Assembly (NCBI GenBank): GCA_964019165.1
Contig: OZ025280.1
Location: 14,068,428 to 14,132,427, forward strand
Reading direction: 5' to 3'
Length of the DNA stretch: 64,000 nt
DNA from: Mastigias papua
Taxonomy: Eukaryota > Cnidaria > Scyphozoa > Rhizostomeae > Mastigiidae
In this document: in pieces, positions 44,394 through 56,702 of the stretch
How positions within the stretch are numbered: the first letter of the stretch is position 1
Layout: each line of letters begins with the position of its first letter
Made by a program: the position numbers and the translations under genes
The notes under the pieces: model-generated
The model's database searches: none
The model's input: the letters and a program-made list of their open reading frames with translations, nothing else
Told to the model about the DNA's origin: nothing

Positions 44394-45894
44394 ATGGTTC
44401 ATTGCGCAGCATATACTTGCACTGGAAAAGGCAAGTCCTTGTTTTCCTTTCCCAGAGATATAAAACTAAGCAGACTGTGGGTTAAAAACATGAGACATGT
44501 AAACTTTAGGCCTAGTAAGAGCTCAAAACTATGTCAGGATCATTTTAAGCCATCCTGCTTCACGAAAAACCCAGAAACAATTGACATTACAGGAATCCAG
44601 TTCAGGCTTTTATTAACACCCTATGCTATACCCACCCTATTCACTTTTTCATCTCCGAACATGAAGTGCCAAATAAATGGGAGGAGACCGTACTTGGCAC
44701 TGAAAGTAGGTAGTAATATTGAGACACATCTAAGTCCAAAGAAAAGGGTCTGAAGCACTGTTGGTGGAGCATTTGTGAAATTGTGTCGACAAGAGCTGTG
44801 TATTGACTTTATATTATAGAATATTTCTCTAAAGGTACTAATTAAGAGGCATATTTTATCACTTAGTTTCTGCATATACTTTTATCAATGCGATAAGTAG
44901 TGTGTACGAAACTTGCAATAAGCATTACTTTTTAACATAAACCTATTACATTGAGGGTTTTCAAGTGTTTTGAGTGACTATTGTTAGTACTTTCGGTGGT
45001 AACCTCACCCACCAGGTTGTGAAAAGCCTGTTGAAAGAGGAAACAGGTACAGGCACAGATGAATCCAGAGAAGGAATGACAGAGGTAAGTTGTAAAGAGA
45101 TTGGTTGTGACCCAATATGGAATAGCAATGCATCTGTGGCAGTACAGACTCATAGTGTCACACAGAAAGCAAGTTCCAGCCAGACCACATTATCTGAGAA
45201 AAAGACAAGTGATAAAGCAACCCAGCTTTGCTTCCTAAGACAGTTCAAAACTTCAGATAAAGGTAATAACCTTAATACTTGAAAATGTTACAGTAAGGGA
45301 TAAAAATATTTCTTTGTATTATGCATTTTTTCATTATTTCAACATTCTCTACTGGTGGTGAAGTAATATATTATGTATTTGAGCTGTTTTGTCTATACTA
45401 CAAGAGATCCCAATTACACTGTTGCCCACATCAAAAGGATCAAACAGGCTTTTACAGGGCATATAACAACTTCATTGTTCTTTGCACTAGACATTTTGGT
45501 GCTGTTGTTTGAAAATCTCAAATTTTATCTTTCTATACATATAGCAACACAGACCATTTTTCAGAGACAAACGTGCCATGAACCTGTAGAAGAGTTATCT
45601 AAAATAACGTATAGCTCTGGAAGTTCTGAGGACAGTAGTGAAGATGGTCAAGAATGGGAACACGATTATACTTCACAAGATTCAGACAGAGAATCTGTGC
45701 ACTCAATAGACAATCATCCACCTTATCTTGAACAGAAATTCCTTGTCATTGAAAGCTGTCTGCTACAACTGTTTTCTATATGCACAGTTTGTTTGGGATT
45801 CTGTGATGATGTTAAAAAGGTCAATTCTGGGACCCTGCTTCAGATACAGGCTACATGCATCAATGGGCATGTAAGACAGTGGTACATCCCATAG
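44394..45894 (+). pseudogene. THAP-class transposase, N-terminal half
   Basis: ATG 44394: MVHCAAYTCTGKGKSLFSFP, then LWVKNMRHVNFRPSKSSKLC and QDHF, and AIPTLF. This is a THAP zinc finger (C2CH: Cys4, Cys9, a distal Cys and His, with the AVPTLF-type box), which binds transposon ends. After acidic linkers (45590-45740, SSGSSEDSSEDGQEWEHDYT) comes FLVIESCLLQLFSICTVC and CINGHVRQW, the conserved Cys-rich lead-in of the same transposase type whose C-terminal half is at 26845. It stops at 45894, exactly where a P element begins, so the insertion may have truncated it. Several introns are likely; their borders were not resolved. Confidence 0.72.
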
Positions 45895-46562
45895 AGATAT
45901 AATAAGGACTAGAGGGCTAACTGCCCAAGCGAGGCTGAAGTCAACATGCATAGTGCCGCCATATTGTTCATACGGCAAACAGTTTTAAACGGTGCACTCA
46001 CGTTCTGGACAAATCCACGATAAATATTTTTAATTGTCGTCCTAGAAAATGCTTAAATTGAAATTCTTTTTATGTTATCTCAAACTTGTTATGGTATAGA
46101 ATGGTTATTTCGTGTTGTGCTTATAAGTGCCAGGACAGGCAGAAACTTCGCAAGGATTGCCCTACCAGTAGTGGAACAGCAAATGGTCCCGAGTTCACAA
46201 TCTCTGTTCATTGGTAGGTTGGGATTAAAACTAGTGGTGCATAGCTAAAAAATGGCAACTCCTTTTCCTTTGGAATTGCAGTACTCTTGTTTTTACACCA
46301 GTTATTAAGTCAAATAAAGTTCGCTGTTGCTCGATGAACCACAAAAACTTTAATGAATTTGGTAAAGCAAATGTGTGTTATAGATAGTGGTATTTCCAAG
46401 TCATAGCTAGATTGCATACATTATATATTATTGGGTATTCCCCTGAGATTGCTCTGACCATGTCTATCAAGACACCATTTTGTGATTAGTAAACTCTTGA
46501 AAGCTGATTTCATGTATACCTCTTCCAAAAATTTCCCACATAATGCTTAGGAACTGGCATTA

Positions 46563-46774
<212 letters not shown>

Positions 46775-47950
46775 TTGCTTGATACTAGTCTTGAGCTTTT
46801 TGGTTGATATAAGGTAATCTGCAACTTTTAGGTTCCCACTAGATGTAAACAGGAAAGAGCTTTGGGTGAGGGCACTTCACAGAGATAAGTGGAATCCTTC
46901 AAAATGGTAATTTGTGTGTAGCACGCATTTTAAGGAAACTGATTATGTCCCTCCTCCTGGACTTCCAAACCCAAGGCTTAAGAGAAATGCTGTTCCTTCA
47001 ATTTTTGACTTCCCTAAACATATGCTGGCACCCCAAAAAAGTCCAAGAAGAGAGCTTAAGGAAATAAGTAAGTCAACAGATCAAAATAATCCATTTAATG
47101 ACAGCATGCCTACACAAAATTTTTCTCATCTAACTCAAACAAACTACAAACATAAGCAAGCAAAAAGAAAGAAATCTGAGCTAACGCCTACAAAGCTAAA
47201 ATTGAAAAGAAAAATCAAAGTGCTACAGCAGAAAATTAGAAGACAAACTAAAAAGATCTCGTCTCTAAGGATATTATTGATAACCTGAAAAGGAATCAAT
47301 TACTAACAGAAGCACCAGCTGAGCTACTAAAAGACCAGTTTTCTGGCCTTACTCTTGAGATGCTCAAAAATGAAATGCAAAATGCAAAAAAGAAAATGTA
47401 TAGGTCATTGTTACACTGAAGAAGTAACCAAATGTGCTTTACCAGTTCATTTCTACTCACCAAAAGCATACTCTTACATGTGCAAAATATATTCACTTCC
47501 TCATCAATCATCAATAAGAAACTGGATATCATCTGTACATTGTGAGCCTGGATTCCATGCAGTCGTAAAACCTTTCAGAGCAGCTACAAAAAAGGCCTGA
47601 AATGTCTGACTGTGCCTTAGACCCCGTTTACACGGGAGCCAAACAGAACGGTTCCAAATGGAACTGTTCTAAATCTGGTACGGATAGGCCTTGCGTTAAC
47701 ACGAGAACTGCTGGAACCGTTCCAAATGGAACTGCTATCCGCACTCTTTTGGCTCCGCTACAGAAGTGGTTCCATTTGGAACCGTTCCGTTTGGCTCCCG
47801 TGTAAACAGTCGGAACCAAATGGAACCGAGCCAAATGAGAGCGGATAGGGAACGAGGCTGTTTTGCCTTGGTGCAGAGGCTAATGGAAAATGACTCCCTT
47901 GCGTGCCAAAAGTCGACGACAAACTGACTCGATTGGTTACATGTTTCACG

Positions 47951-49222
47951 ATGGATCAAATAAAGAAAACTCTGGCATCTGTTTTTTCAATCTTAGTGTC
48001 CATTGTGGTAGCTAAAGCTCAAATAAGTAACACATTGTGTCTTAATCATACGTTACGGAAAAGAAGGATTTTGAATATGATAGCAAGAATCGAACAGCGT
48101 CAGGGTATTTCTTCACGATTGATGGCAATGAAGGATGATCGCGAAAAGAGGAGATTCTGGGTTAGGCCAGGGCGAACGGACAGTTGGTGGCAAAACTTTG
48201 TAGACAATGTGGTTGTACCAGAAGAATGGTGAGAGAATTTTCGCATGAGTAGAGATAGTTTTCTTTTACTATGCAACAAGCTCAGGCCCCTTTTGGAAAA
48301 ACAGACAACAAATATGCGCCAGCCTTTATCGGTAGAAAAACAAGTAGCAATAACTCTATATTATTTGACTGACGAGGGTAGATATAGAAAAGTTGCAAAT
48401 GCGTTTGGCATTTCAAGGCCTACGGTTTCAAAAGTGGTGAGAAAGGTATGCCATACTATAAAAAATGAATTAGGGCCAGAATACATTAAGACCCCAAGGA
48501 CTGAAGATGAAGTGCAGTTTCTCACTGAAAAGTGGTATATGCATCATGGTTTTCCTCAGTGCTTGGGTGCAGTAGATGGAACCCACATATTTATTCGTCA
48601 GCCACACAGAAACTCCACTGATTTTATAAACAGGAAAGGCAGGTATTCCTTGAATATCCAGGCAACATGTGACTATCGTTACTGTTTTATAGATGTTGTA
48701 GTAAAATGGCCTGGTTGCGTGCATGATGCTAGACTATTTGCTAATTCCACAATAAACAAAATGTTACAAAATAGCAATATTCCATCTTGTCACAAAGACA
48801 TTGTTGAAGGCTGTGGCAGTGCTCCAGTGTGTCTCCTTGGTGACCCAGCATACCCACTACAACCTTATCTCATGAAAGAATATGCCAATGGAGGGAAAGA
48901 TGTTGATGAGACATTCTTCTGTTATCATCTGTCATCGGCAAGGATGGTTATAGAATGTGCCTTTGGCAGACTAAAAGCAAGATTTGGAGCTCTCCGTAGA
49001 GAAATGGACATATGCCTGACTTATCTGCCATATGTTATATACAGCTGCTTTGCACTTCACAATTTTTGCGAACTTCAAAATGAAAGAGTACCAGATGAAC
49101 ATGTAAAAGCTGCTTTGACTTATGACAGAGATTTTCACCCAAATTTAACTGGACAAAGGAGCATGTCAGGAGAAACAGAAGGCAAGAAAGTCAGAGACAT
49201 CTTTAAGCTATATTTCAACTAG
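47951..49222 (+). pseudogene. Harbinger transposase with a single in-frame stop
   Basis: ATG 47951; a GTG at 47903 is in frame but less likely. The only break is TGA at 48230-48232 in EEW-stop-ENFRMS, where the other Harbinger has EEWKKNFRMS. The rest is open: RVRPGRTDSWWQNFVDN-like N-terminus, [20 protein letters not shown] helix-turn-helix, [11 protein letters not shown] (Asp), [17 protein letters not shown] (Asp), [29 protein letters not shown] (Glu) and [11 protein letters not shown]. About 424 residues with the stop read through. The last about 20 codons and 3' UTR are duplicated in tandem just downstream (49481-49800). Confidence 0.88.
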
Positions 49223-49800
49223 TGATATTTGAAAAACATTAAATTTGTTAACTTGTATATCTTTTACCCCCTTGCTTTATTTCAGAAACTGTTAAGGCAC
49301 CCCTGCTTTATATAAGTCATGTTATTCAAACAATCATCTTTCAAGCACCTTTGAGTTTGATTACCAAGCACCCTACAGTAGCTTTGCAAATAGTCTGTGT
49401 TTTCAGCTGCTTACAAGTTATTTGCAATTACAACTAAAAAGTTGCAATGTACGATTAAAATATTGGCTGTTTAAAGAAAACATGTAAGGAGAAACAGAAG
49501 GCAAGAAAGTCAGAGACATATTTAAAGTATATTTCAACAATAACTAGTGACATTTGAAAAACATAACATTTGTGAACTTTAAATATTTTACCCCCATTGC
49601 TTTAGTTAAAATCTGTTAAGACACCCCTGATTTCATATTTATGTGATTCATGTTATTTCAAAAAATCATTTGTCAAAGCACCTCTAAGTTTGATTACCAA
49701 TCACCCTATAGTAGCTGTGCAAACAGTTTTTTCTGCTGCAAACAATCTATTTGTAATCACAATTCAAAAGTTGCAATATATAATAAAATTTTGGCTTTTG
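49162..49800 (+). repeat. Tandem duplication of transposase tail and 3' UTR
   Basis: The 319-bp segment beginning at CATGTCAGGAGAAACAGAAG (49162) recurs at 49481 with substitutions, carrying a second copy of the last 20 codons. Confidence 0.75.
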
Positions 49801-50050
49801 AAAATTACATAAATTTCTTTATTTTGTCTTATTTCCCACCATAAAGTGTCTTACCTTAGTTCCTTGAGTGCAATATGTAATTGAAATGATGGCTTTTTGA
49901 AAATTACATAAATTCCTTTATTTCATATTATTTCCCACCATAAAGTTTCTTCCCTTAGTTTCTTGAGTTGCAATATGTAATCAAAATGTTGGCTTTTAAA
50001 AATTACATAAATTCCTTTGTTTCATGTTATTTTTCACAATAAAGCTTCTT
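49793..50050 (+). repeat. Three ~99-bp tandem repeats in the Harbinger intergenic region
   Basis: Units start at GGCTTTT(T)GAAAATTACATAAATT near 49793, 49891 and 49991; each contains an AATAAAG or CATAAAG box that could serve in 3' end formation. Confidence 0.8.
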
Positions 50051-50262
50051 ATGTTAGCTTATATTACTTCCTACCAATTAAAAGTCTTGTCTGAGTTCAT
50101 ATTCAGTGTAATCAACAGCAATGTGAACATTTAAAATCAGGTTTGCTTGTATATGCTTAATAACAGTTTGCTAGTGTTTTTGAGTTATAAGTCAGTATAA
50201 TATGGCTCTGAAGTGTCTTCACCTCTGTTAGTGTTTTGCTGAAACCTCATGCTTTGCCCTTG

Positions 50263-51125
50263 CTAAAAACCGTGAGCTGTCTGAAAGTCTTGCATTGGCT
50301 GAAACATCATGCGCATCATATTAAAACCTTCTGACATTGTCCTATTTAAATCCGTTGACAGTTTTTTAATGGTTGATGAGAACTGTGTCTCAGAGGCTTC
50401 AAGTTGATCCAGCAGTTTCTTTTTCACTTCTAAGTCTTCCTTCCTCATCTCAGCCTCCTCTGCTGCAAGGGTTAGCATTTTATCTTGAAAAGTGGCTGTT
50501 TTGTTATTTTTGAATTTCGTCGATCTTTCAAACATTTTGAAAGTTCCTCTCTCCTTCGTTTCATTTTCTTTTTTAATGGTTCACATGATGTTGATGAATC
50601 ATCATCAGCATAATCATCATCCCCTTTGTTTTCAGTAAAAGATGAGGAGCTTGGTTCCTGAGGATCTGTATCTGCCGGAGAATTTTCCTCTGAAAGTGCT
50701 TCGTCTGCATCTGTGGTTTCAGTTAGGGCAGTAGTCTCAAACCCTCCATCAATGCATATTGCTGCTGGGCATCCAGCCCAAATGTCAGAACATTCCTTGT
50801 AGAGGGAAGATACTATTCTGCCCCCACCACTTTTTCGACCAGTGTCAAGTGCCTTCCTGAAGCTATTTTTTAGCTTTTTCACTTTCGAAGACACTTTAGC
50901 TGCTGACAATGTTTCTTTCGTTTGGCCCCTTGGAAACTCATCCGTTAATTCGTTTGGGTATGCCTCAATGAGACGTTTCGCCAAGTCATCGTACTTGGAG
51001 CGAATTGTTTCCCAGTCTTGTGCTATTGCAAGTTCAGCTGTCTTGTAATCCAAGACAACTTTTAACAAGAGTGCTGTCTCCTCCTCGGTCCAATTAAAAA
51101 GTTTCTTCGTATTCTTCGCCGCCAT
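50263..51125 (-). pseudogene. Harbinger Myb/SANT-like protein, one frameshift
   Basis: ATG at 51125: MAAKNTKKLFNWTEEETALL, then AIAQDWETIRSKYDDLAKRL, GRKSGGGRIVSSLYKECSDI and W, the SANT/trihelix-like domain. An acidic Ser/Asp region (ADEALSEENSPADTDPQEPS) and a basic run (PLKKKMKRRREELSK) follow. A frameshift at about 50535 separates the last part, AEEAEMRKEDLEVKKKLLDQ with a Met-rich helix (TMSEGFNMMRMMFQPM), which matches the role of exon 2 in the other Harbinger. It partners the transposase at 47951. The gene here has no intron, unlike 35362-36711. Confidence 0.82.
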
Positions 51126-51987
51126 CTTTACAAAAAAATACTCAAATGGTGAACAACCACATTTGGCGCCGGTTATAACATAGTTAGTTGCTGCGCATTC
51201 CCTCCTCCACTGTAACACCTTCTGGAGCCGTTTGGAACCGTTCCCGAATCCCCGTGTAAACGTGACCAGCTTTGGAGCCATTTGGAACCGTTCCAAACGG
51301 AACCATTCCATTTTCTCCTGTGTAAACGGGGTCTTACTGATAGATGGTATGGCTGTAAGAAACCAAGGTCTTTATGACACAAAGAACATGAAGTATTCAG
51401 GGTTTGTTGACTGTGGTGGGATTGTTGCTGAAAGTAGTGAAGATCAAGCCACAGAGGCTCTTGTTTTCTTAGTATTTGGGCTAAAACATTTCTGGAAGTG
51501 CCCTATAGGCTACTTTTTACGCAACAAGTTGACTGGGTATGCACAAGCATCACTCATTATGTCTGCCCTCTCTTTATTAGCAGATCATGGATTTCAAGTG
51601 TTGTCAGTGACATGTGATGGCACATCATCAAATCTTGACACTTTTCGGTTTCTTGGATGCAAATTTGTACCTAATTATGATAACATAAAAGTATCATTTC
51701 CACATCCCACAAGAAACCACCAAGTATATGCTATACTAGATCCCTGTCACATGGTTAAACTAGCAAGGAATACTCTGGGTGATTTGGGAAACCTTAAGGA
51801 TAATGAACAGGGGATTATTGATTGGAGTTTCCTTAGAAGGCTTGTTAAGCTGCAGGATGAAGAAAGTGTATCTCTTGGCAACAGTCTAAACATAAATCAT
51901 ATTAGTGAGTTTACGATTCATGATGCAGAGACTGAAGATGGCTTACAGAAGTCTGGACCTTAGCGCGGTATGGGGGATATCTCTATG

Positions 51988-52807
51988 ATTGAGTCGTCCT
52001 TGCAATGTCCGCAACAAGCATCGATCGATTTCCGCATCACGATCTTAACGCACTTTTGAAAGGTAACATGTCAGACATATTTCTATGTTAAACCGCTTTA
52101 AAGATGAGTACGAGACCTCCGTTCAAATAAGGTTTTAATTTGTTCAGAAAATGGCTAACATGTTTAAGGAAATTGTCGTTTCAGCCCTCGTCTCGTCAAC
52201 TTGTACTGGCCTAAGAGTGGAATGGCAGCATCAAGCAACACATCAGCTGAGTCACACAAAAGAACTCTCACCTTTGTATTTACTCTCTAAATTGTTAGTA
52301 ACGTGCTTTCTTAGCACAAGGACAGACCATTGAAGCACACCGCTAGATGGCTTATATTCCGAGGATTACTGATAGTCGGAGACAGAATAAACACCTTCAT
52401 CAGAGAAAGTGAAATTGCAAATATGAATGCTTCAGATCCCAAAGTACAATATTTTCAGAGGAGAGAAATAACACCATTCTATTGTATTTTAGTCTTTAGC
52501 TGTAAATAATTTGTTATGACTGCATTCTGTTAATACCAATATTATTGTGCTTGCATCATGAGATTGATGCCCTATAGGGTTCTTTCTAGCCAAAGTCTAA
52601 ATGTAGATGTAGAGAAGGTAGAATTTAGGAACCTGTAGGTTACATTAAAGCTGTGTATGATATTGAGAGATTCTCAGAAAAATAGCCTTCTTTTTCCTTG
52701 TCTTCAAGGTTTTTCCTCAGATGGTTAGCTTTTGATCAGAGTTATCATTAATAGTCTCTCGGACTGGTTATTATTTGCATCTTATTTTATAACAATACCC
52801 ATATATC
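51988..52807. other. Non-coding stretch left of the Gypsy element
   Basis: No supported ORF. Its right edge (ending TATC) is continuous with the Harbinger leader at 60466 in the pre-insertion sequence. Confidence 0.5.
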
Positions 52808-53276
52808 TGTAGCAATTACATTTTTAGTTACTTTATCTTCCACTCCATTCATTCATTCATTGCGTGTTTTTCTACAACTCATTGCCATCACTTCCTCTAC
52901 GCTAACACTAAACTAACATCACACTAACATTCTATTGCGTCATAACACCTTGCCCTTTTGTTAGGCCTATTTTTACACTAACTTTCCCTCAACACATTGT
53001 CTAGCCTTTCCTTTCCTACACCGAGTTTTGTTATTCCATCTTTATACGTAATTCCGGGGAGCAAATAGATATACCAAATCATAATTTGTAAATAGTTCAG
53101 TTGAATTTCTATCTTGGCGAAGAAACACACAAAAACACAATTCGCGTGTAGCTTATTGTCTCCAGTCTACAAAGACCAGAGGAAAGAAAAGAGAAATACA
53201 GTGGTGAGACCGTTCAATTAGTATAGTTTAAAACTTTATTAGTAATTCAAAAATTGAAACGAAGAGAATTACTAAA
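52808..53276 (+). repeat. Gypsy 5' LTR
   Basis: 469 bp; matches 59992-60461 with scattered substitutions and short indels, notably around 53048-53075. Confidence 0.92.
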
Positions 53277-53380
53277 GTGGTGACCGAGCCTACGAACTAC
53301 TACGCAAGTTTCATTGTTTATTCGCTGATTGTTTTGATTGCCTATTACTGTTTGTATTCGTACTTGCCATTTTACACAAC

Positions 53381-54344
53381 TGTAATACTGCTAGTTTGTT
53401 TGGTAGATTTTTGCTAGACTGTTTGGATAGAGTTTATATAAACTAACACCTTGTTAACTAGGCCGAAGACAGAGTGGCTTGCGAAAGCACTCGTGTCTAC
53501 ATTCGTATTCCGCATTTAGTGTTGTTTATCGCATTTGGACTCTCAGTGCTTGGGAAAGACTGAGGAGTGCCATTTGGCATTTATTGTATTAGTTGTTTCG
53601 TCGAGGCTCCATGGGGTAGAGCCAGTATTATTGCTAGTTTTAAGGTTAAGTTAGTTTACGAGATTAGGTTAGGACGCATATATAAATAATAGTATTTCAT
53701 AGCTTCGAGTTTAGGATTCAGTATTATTGCCATTGCACTATGCATAAATATAGCCTTGTCATCATTCCGTTAGATTAGCTACATGACCGAGCATTACACA
53801 GCATTCTTATCTATTGTCTAAGGAAGTCTAGAAAGAGCCAGGATTATGCAATGCTTCTTTTGGATTGAAATCTGCATCGTAATCATTAGCTGGTTAGCAG
53901 CAAAACTGCTGACACAACATTAGGTGGTAATAAGTATATATAGCCCTCAGGCATTAAGTTAAGGAAGAAAGAGTTGGAAAGAAAGAGTTACATGGAGATG
54001 GAATAGAGTTGGAATAGAGTTGGGAATAGAGTTAGAGTTAGAAATGAGATGAGTACAACTTAGAGCCAATGGCGGGGACGTATGTCACTCAGCCGAGCCA
54101 TGTATATAGATAGACATTAGTTTAAATAGTTGTAATAAATATGGTATACCAAAGCTGTCTACTCTCTGCAAGATGATTCTGATTTGACAACGACTTAAAG
54201 ACCGCTCGCAGCCATCACAGAAGATCACATCGCCTTAGCTCAACATCTACAGTAGAGTTTGGTCCACAACGATGATAATAATCATCATCAACAATTCCAA
54301 ATCATTTCGTTCACATTCATACATTTTTCATTTTCAATTTCACA
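53381..54344 (+). repeat. Nested element, left LTR
   Basis: 964 bp; near-identical to 54766-55733 up to about 54285, then divergent. Confidence 0.82.
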
Positions 54345-54765
54345 ATGGTGACAGGAGTGGGATAATAAAAAGGTGCTTGCAAAAGACCGCTTATCCACAA
54401 ACCACAATTTTTCGCTCGATCAAGACATTGGTTTGGAATTTTCTTGGACCAAAGGCGACGACCAACCGGATCATGAGTCCAACCGGACGCACACCCTTGA
54501 AAGGTAAAGAACATTCCATTCGTTGATTAGAAGACAAGAAAGATAATTTTTTTCGACAGACGTAAGGCGACTAACACTGGCAGTGATGTTACAGAGTTTG
54601 CACACCCTTAAAAGCGTCAAGTGAGAACATTATCTTCGTGTATTTAGTTATTGTATTTGCGTCAATTTTAGTGTGTCATTAATCTATTACCTTTGTAGTT
54701 GTATTATGTATGTTCAGAAATAAGATTCGAATCGAGGACGATTCTTTATTTTGGATAGAGAGGTA

Positions 54766-55733
54766 TGTAATACTGCTAGTTTGTTTGGTAGATTTTTGCT
54801 AGACTGTTTGGATAGATTTTATATAAACTAACACCTTGTTAACTAGGCCGAAGACAGAGTGGCTTGCGAAAGCACTCGTGTCTACATTCGTATTCCGCAT
54901 TTAGTGTTGTTTATCGCATTTGGACTCTCAGTGCTTGGGAAAGACTGAGGAGTGCCATTTGGCGTTTATTGTATTAGTTGTTTCGTCGAGGCTCCATGGG
55001 GTAGAGCCAGTATTATTGCTAGTTTTAAGGTTAAGTTAGTTTACGAGATTAGGTTAGGACGCATATATAAATAATAGTATTTCATAGCTTCGAGTTTAGG
55101 ATTCAGTATTATTGCCATTGCACTATGCATAAATATAGCCTTGTCATCATTCCGTTAGATTAGCTACATGACCGAGCATTACACAGCATTCTTATCTATT
55201 GTCTAAGGAAGTCTAGAAAGAGCCAGGATTACGCAATGCTTCTTTTGGATTGAAATCTGCATCGTAATCATTAGCTGGTTAGCAGCAAAACTGCTGACAC
55301 AACATTAGGTGGTAATAAGTATATATAGCCCTCAGGCATTAAGGTAAGGAAGAAAGAGTTGGAAAGAAAGAGTTACATGGAGATGGAATAGAGTTGGAAT
55401 AGAGTTGGGAATAGAGTTAGAGTTAGAAATGAGATGAGTACAACTTAGAGCCAATGGCGGGGACGTATGTCACTCAGCCGAGCCATGTATATAGATAGAC
55501 ATTAGTTTAAATAGTTGTAATAAATATGGTATACCAAAGCTGTCTACTCTCTGCAAGATGATTCTGATTCGACAACGACTTAAAGACCGCTCGCAGCCAT
55601 CACAGAAGATCACATCGCCTTAGCTCAACATCTACAGTAGAGTTTGGTCCACAACGATGATAATAATCATCATCACTGATTCCAAATCCATTTCGTGCAC
55701 ATTTTCACTTATATTTCATTTTTACATTTCACA
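54766..55733 (+). repeat. Nested element, right LTR
   Basis: 968 bp. The ATG at 55657 within it creates an artificial N-terminal extension of the Gypsy gag ORF. Confidence 0.82.
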
Positions 55734-55764
55734 CAACCGTTTTCATTGCCATTTCCACATCATC

Positions 55765-56702
55765 ATGCTTGATCCACCGACCACCGCTAGTTCATCCTCT
55801 GCTGATCCTATCGTCCTCCCACAACCTCACGCTGTCCATGCCGTCTCTCTGAAATTACCACCTTTTTGGCCTACTGATCCTGTAGTCTGGTTTGCCCAAG
55901 TTGAAGCACAGTTTCTCACTCGTGGTATTACCTCTCAATCCACGCAATTTTCGTATGTCATTGCCTCGTTACAACCCGAAATTGCCCAAGAAATTCGAGA
56001 CCTTTTGATTTCTCCCCCAACTGACACTCCCTACGATGTTTTGAAAGCTACACTCATTCGCCGTTCATTCGCCGTACTTCCGCTTCTGAACAAAAACGCC
56101 TACATCAATTGCTCATCGCCGAAGACCTCAGAGACCGCCAGCCCTCTCAACTCCTTCGCAAAATGCGTCAGCTCCTTGGTGACAATGTCCTCCAGGATGG
56201 TATTTTAAGGCAATTATTTTTGCAACGTTTACCTCAGAACATTCAGCTTATTCTTGCTTCAACACCTCAGACTGTCTCCCTTGAAGACCTTTCTCTGCTT
56301 GCTGACAAAATCCTTGAAGTTGCCTCGCCTCATCCGTCTGTTGCTGCTCTTACTCCAAGTATCCCACCACCAACCATGCACGACCATAACCAACAAATCG
56401 CTGCTTTGCAAGGCCAGATTAATCAGTTAACTGCCCAACTTCAGGCCCTCTCTACTCAACTTGATTCACGTGATCAGCCTCGTTTTCGTGGACGTAGTCG
56501 CTCTCGTTCTCGCTTTTCTAGGCCTTCGTTTTCCCGTTCACCTAGCCGCACTCGTCTTTCTCCATACTGTTGGTATCATGAGCGTTTTGGCCCTGCCGCC
56601 CACAAATGCATCCCACCTTGTACTTTTCTCTCTGACGCACATACTCCAGTCTCTCACACTGCCACTCCACAACAGTTGGAAAACTTCACCGCCAGCCACT
56701 AG
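55765..56702 (+). pseudogene. Gypsy Gag, frameshifted
   Basis: The natural start is ATG 55765 (MLDPPTTASS), just 28 bp past the nested insertion. LPPFWPTDPVVWFAQVEAQF, TQFSYVIASLQPEIAQEIRD, LLGDNVLQDGILRQLFLQRL and ILASTPQTVSLEDLSLLADK are typical of CsRn1-clade Gag. An Arg/Ser-rich stretch precedes CWYHERFGPAAHKCIPPC, the Cys/His knuckle of this clade. An exact 11-bp tandem duplication (TCATTCGCCGT at 56054-56064 and 56065-56075) shifts the frame. Gag assembles the particle and packages RNA. Confidence 0.9.

Larger units (their letters stand above)
47620..51333. mobile_element. PIF/Harbinger transposon (3,714 bp), second lineage
   Basis: Ends GACCCCGTTTACAC in inverted orientation (19-20 bp with few mismatches), target duplication TTA at 47617-47619 and 51334-51336. 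Inside both ends are arrays of GGAACCGTTCC and CCAAATGGAACC-like palindromic motifs (47650-47850 and 51222-51312). Transposase (+) and SANT-like gene (-) converge. Each gene has a lesion: one in-frame stop, one frameshift. Confidence 0.92.
53381..55733 (+). mobile_element. Non-coding LTR element nested in the Gypsy leader
   Basis: Two long direct repeats, 53381-54344 and 54766-55733, start TGTAATACTGC and end TTTCACA. They are flanked by CAAC (53377-53380 and 55734-55737). TGGTGACAGGAGTGGG (54346) has the form of a primer site right after the first repeat, and GGATAGAGAGG stands just before the second. Only about 421 bp lie between, without coding capacity. This fits a terminal-repeat element mobilised by a relative. 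The first ~900 bp of the LTRs are nearly identical but their last ~55 bp differ strongly. Confidence 0.82.

Noticed and set aside
51988..52807. 60-codon ORF at 52151-52333
   Set aside because: Short, no domain, no conservation evidence.
55657..55764. N-terminal extension MIIIIITDSK of the Gag ORF
   Set aside because: Encoded by the LTR of the nested element; the real Gag start is ATG 55765.
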